Shown here: one piece after another, positions 4,799 to 6,775 of the stretch
How the letters are laid out: each line of letters begins with the position of its first letter
How positions within the stretch are numbered: position 1 is the first letter of the stretch
Assembly: GCA_030670165.1 (NCBI GenBank)
Contig: DAOVCF010000108.1
Coordinates: 1 to 6,775, forward strand
Source of the DNA: Candidatus Stahliibacteriota bacterium
GTDB taxonomy: Bacteria > Hydrothermota > Tepidihabitantia > B3-TA06
Reading direction: 5' to 3'
DNA: 6,775 bases
Notes under the pieces: model-generated
Told to the model about the DNA's origin: nothing
What the model saw: only the letters and a program-made list of their open reading frames with translations
Databases searched by the model: none
Position numbers and translations under genes: made by a program

Positions 4799-6249
4799 AG
4801 TTCGTAGTTCGGGGCTTCCTTTGTGATGCGGATGTCGTGCGGGTGGCCTTCCTTCAGACCGGCACCGGAGACGCGCACGAAGCGCGCACGCTGCCTGAGC
4901 TGTGCGATGGTCTTTGCTCCCACATAGCCCAGACCTGACTTGGTGCCTCCTACCAATTGGTAGATCTGTTCGCGAACACTGCCTCGATAAGGAACTATCC
5001 CCTCGATTCCTTCAGGAACAAATTTTTTGGCTTCTTCCTGGAAGTAACGATCTGCCGAGCCTTGTCTCATTGCATCTATCGAACCCATCGCCCTATAGAT
5101 TTTGAACCTCCGACCTTCGAGAAGTATTGATTCCCCAGGACTTTCGTCGGTTCCTGCAAGAAGGTTCCCGATCATCACCGAATCAGCGCCGACTGCCAGG
5201 GCCTTGACAACGTCGCCAGAATAACGTATGCCTCCGTCCGCAATAATGGGCACCCTGGCCTGTTTTGCCTCGGCATAGCAGTTCATGATGGCTGTAAGTT
5301 GCGGAACTCCGATACCTGCGATAACGCGCGTGGTGCAGATCGAACCAGGTCCTATCCCTACCTTTATAGCGTCAGGATCGAGCTTCAAGAGATCCTTTGC
5401 CGCCTCGCTGGTGCCGATATTTCCTACCACGAGTTGTGCATTACTTATTTTTTTACGCAACTTACGAACCAAATCCAGAACCAACTTCGAGTGAGCATGG
5501 GCTGTATCAATCACAATTGCATCTGCGTCCGCGTCCAGAAGCGCCTCTACCCTATCGATGGAATCTCGCGAAACGCCGACTGCCGCGGCACAGCGCAGTC
5601 TGCCGCGTTCGTCAACCGTAGCATCAGGCCGTTCGAGCTTCTTCTGGATATCCTTCGCGGTAACAAGCCCTGCCAGCCGCCCCTTCTCATCAATTATAAG
5701 GAGCTTCTCCACCTTTGCACGTTTGAGAATCTCACGTGCTTTGTTGATTGAGGTGCCCTTCTTGGCTGTTACCAGATCCTGGCTGGTCATCACGTTGGCG
5801 ACCGGAAGCGAGAGGTTATCCTCAAACATGATATCACGTGTAGTAATTATTCCCAGCACCTTGCGATCGGCATCTATCACAGGGAAACCGCCGCAGTGAT
5901 GGCGTTCCATAAGCGCCTTTATCTCACGAAGCGACATATCGGGTGAGACGGTAATGGGATCCTCGATCATCCAGCTTTCGGCGCGCTTGACGCCTTTTAC
6001 TTCGTTGGCCTGGCGTTCGATGCTCATGTTTTTGTGAATAACCCCGATACCACCTTCCTGTGCAAGTGCTATGGCCATGGCCGATTCTGTAACCGTATCC
6101 ATTGCGGCACTTACAAGCGGAACCTTGAGTGTTATCTTCTTTGAGAATCGGGTGGTAAGGTTGACTTCGCGAGGAAGGACCTCTGAGCGCCGTGGCTGCA
6201 GAAGTACGTCGTCGAACGTAAGGCCTTGCGGAATTTTGGGATCGGTCAT
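4789..6249 (-). CDS. guaB: inosine-5'-monophosphate dehydrogenase
   Basis: This cytosolic enzyme oxidises IMP to XMP with NAD+, the committed step to guanine nucleotides. The 486 residues equal the usual bacterial length. An N-terminal barrel segment (LTFDDVLLQP, 10-19; SAAMDTVTE, 47-55) is followed by two CBS domains (about 93-205, with GGFPVIDADRKVLGIITTRDI and KLLIIDEKGRLAGLVTAKDI), which in the family bind adenine nucleotides. The catalytic loop GIGPGSICTTR (298-308) places the nucleophile at Cys305. The phosphate-binding DGGIRYSGD (338-346) and GNLLAGTDESPGE (361-373), and the flap EGIEGIVPYRG (413-423), are intact. I chose ATG 6249, not the 83-residue upstream extension, because AAGGAGGG (6262-6255) lies just before it and family homology starts there. 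It follows the thioredoxin gene by 11 bases and is probably cotranscribed. Its last codons and stop come from a repeat. Confidence 0.97.
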   Translation of the reverse strand: MTDPKIPQGLTFDDVLLQPRRSEVLPREVNLTTRFSKKITLKVPLVSAAMDTVTESAMAIALAQEGGIGVIHKNMSIERQANEVKGVKRAESWMIEDPITVSPDMSLREIKALMERHHCGGFPVIDADRKVLGIITTRDIMFEDNLSLPVANVMTSQDLVTAKKGTSINKAREILKRAKVEKLLIIDEKGRLAGLVTAKDIQKKLERPDATVDERGRLRCAAAVGVSRDSIDRVEALLDADADAIVIDTAHAHSKLVLDLVRKLRKKISNAQLVVGNIGTSEAAKDLLKLDPDAIKVGIGPGSICTTRVIAGIGVPQLTAIMNCYAEAKQARVPIIADGGIRYSGDVVKALAVGADSVMIGNLLAGTDESPGESILLEGRRFKIYRAMGSIDAMRQGSADRYFQEEAKKFVPEGIEGIVPYRGSVREQIYQLVGGTKSGLGYVGAKTIAQLRQRARFVRVSGAGLKEGHPHDIRITKEAPNYELHP

Positions 6250-6260
6250 CCTAGCCCTCC

Positions 6261-6584
6261 TTAGCCTTCGAGTAATGCGTCCAGCTTTTCCGCCAAAATC
6301 TGTTTGGGAACCGCTCCGATGCTTTTGTCCTTTATCTCGCCTTGTTTGAAGAAAACGACGGTGGGTATACTCATAATCTGGTGATTCTGCGCGAGTTCTC
6401 GCGCCTCGTCCACATTGATCCTTACTATCTTGGCCCTGCCATCGTAGTCGGCGGCAAGCTCTTCCATAACCGGTGTCAGGATGAGACATGGTTGGCACCA
6501 GGTTGCCCAGAAATCAACCAGGACCGGCACCTCGGCTTCGAGCACCTCTTTCTTGAACTCCTCGGCGGTTTTTACCTCTATCAT
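6261..6584 (-). CDS. trxA: thioredoxin with CQPC active site
   Basis: A 107-residue thioredoxin, the standard length, that reduces protein disulfides in the cytosol. The fold elements are all there: VLVDFWATWCQPC (21-33) with redox cysteines Cys30 and Cys33, the buried Asp24, the cis-proline in MSIPTVVFFKQG, and a C-terminal helix. The residue after the first cysteine is Gln (codon CAA) where nearly all thioredoxins have Gly (CGPC), and the usual Lys-Met after the second cysteine is replaced by Leu-Ile. These changes can shift the redox potential or partner choice. I chose ATG 6584 rather than an in-frame start 17 residues earlier, because AAAAGGAGAG (6597-6588) precedes it and the longer form adds nothing of the family and would start upstream of the promoter. 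It is first of a two-gene operon with guaB. The symbol is by family; a second thioredoxin elsewhere cannot be excluded. Confidence 0.93.
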   Translation of the reverse strand: MIEVKTAEEFKKEVLEAEVPVLVDFWATWCQPCLILTPVMEELAADYDGRAKIVRINVDEARELAQNHQIMSIPTVVFFKQGEIKDKSIGAVPKQILAEKLDALLEG

Positions 6585-6600
6585 TGGCTCTCCTTTTCGA

Positions 6601-6628
6601 ATGATACAGAGAATTGGGGGAAAGTCAA
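6601..6628 (-). promoter_or_regulatory. sigma70-like promoter of the thioredoxin-guaB operon
   Basis: On the minus strand TTGACT (6628-6623), a 16-base spacer and TATCAT (6606-6601) match the consensus at five and five of six positions. AT-rich DNA (AATAATTGCAAT) lies just before the -35 box and could act as an UP element. Transcription would start near 6594, so the leader to the ATG at 6584 would be about ten bases and consist of little more than the ribosome binding site. Confidence 0.62.
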
Positions 6629-6689
6629 ATTGCAATTATTCCCAGAATCTCAAGAGCCGAGGTTTTTTTAGAAGACGCGGAATACGCAC

Positions 6690-6717
6690 TTGACAAGTTC
6701 TCAAAATCGCTTATGCT
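6690..6717 (+). promoter_or_regulatory. sigma70-like promoter of the gene entering at the right edge
   Basis: TTGACA (6690-6695), 16 bases, TATGCT (6712-6717, four of six). The -35 box is extended as TTGACAAG, as at 2308 and 3018. Transcription would start near 6724, leaving about 47 bases before the ATG at 6771. It is divergent from the thioredoxin promoter. Confidence 0.6.
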
Positions 6718-6770
6718 GGCCTAAAGGGTAATTATTTACGTCCAAGCCTAAACATCGGCTGGAGGAAATC

Positions 6771-6775
6771 ATGAA
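6771..6775 (+). CDS. start of a truncated gene, product unknown
   Basis: Only ATGAA is visible before the window ends. It is called because GGAGG (6761-6765) lies five bases upstream and a good promoter lies at 6690-6717. Nothing can be said about its product. Confidence 0.6.

Noticed and set aside
4614..4938. Two plus-strand frames through repeat block 3 into guaB
   Set aside because: They consist largely of translated repeat (valine/glycine/tyrosine runs) and antisense guaB; no start signals.
6250..6498. Upstream in-frame extension of guaB by 83 residues
   Set aside because: It overlaps the thioredoxin gene on the same strand, is arginine-rich with no family resemblance, and a perfect ribosome binding site marks ATG 6249.
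6585..6635. 17-residue longer thioredoxin start
   Set aside because: The extension starts upstream of the predicted transcription start, lacks family homology, and the start at 6584 has a strong ribosome binding site and gives the canonical 107 residues.
6655..6669. T7 run at 6663-6669 as an intrinsic terminator on the plus strand
   Set aside because: The preceding bases form at most a three-pair stem and no plus-strand gene ends there.

Overview
The window looks like ordinary bacterial chromosome of intermediate G+C from a lineage I cannot name. Start codons (ATG, GTG), AGGAGG-type ribosome binding sites, sigma70-like promoters with TTGACA -35 boxes and use of TAA, TAG and TGA as stops all fit a bacterium with the standard code. 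Housekeeping genes (tgt, thioredoxin, guaB) flank a central block of small membrane proteins of unknown function. The style would suit an uncultivated phylum, but nothing in the sequence proves that.

Layout. 1-456: C-terminal part of tgt (queuosine tRNA modification), running from the left edge and overlapping by 23 bases a major facilitator transporter (434-1597, +). A hairpin at 1577-1607 separates this from a convergent DUF2085 membrane protein (1623-2135, -). 2136-2395 is a divergent intergenic region with a promoter on each strand and two blocks of a short CCCGTAACA-type repeat. 2396-4510 (+) is a probable operon: a DUF4870/Tic20-like protein, a truncated DUF2752 protein, a fused DUF4870 / double zinc ribbon / TM2 protein, and a tandem copy of the zinc ribbon / TM2 half alone. 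4511-4788 holds a possible weak terminator, an 8-base direct repeat and the longest CCCGTAACA repeat block. 4789-6584 (-) is a thioredoxin-guaB operon with its own promoter at 6601-6628. A divergent promoter at 6690-6717 drives a gene whose first codon is at 6771, cut off by the right edge.

The most interesting part is 2396-4510. It has been built by at least two duplications (DUF4870 twice, zinc ribbon-TM2 twice). One event left a gene fusion that still carries a full ribosome binding site and ATG at the junction, so one frame could make both a fused and a free zinc ribbon-TM2 protein. The second unusual layer is the intergenic repeat. It occurs at three places, in both orientations, and at one of them supplies the last codons and the stop of guaB. 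Candidate promoters share TTGACA-like -35 boxes, mostly with 16-base spacers, and several imply very short or absent 5' leaders.
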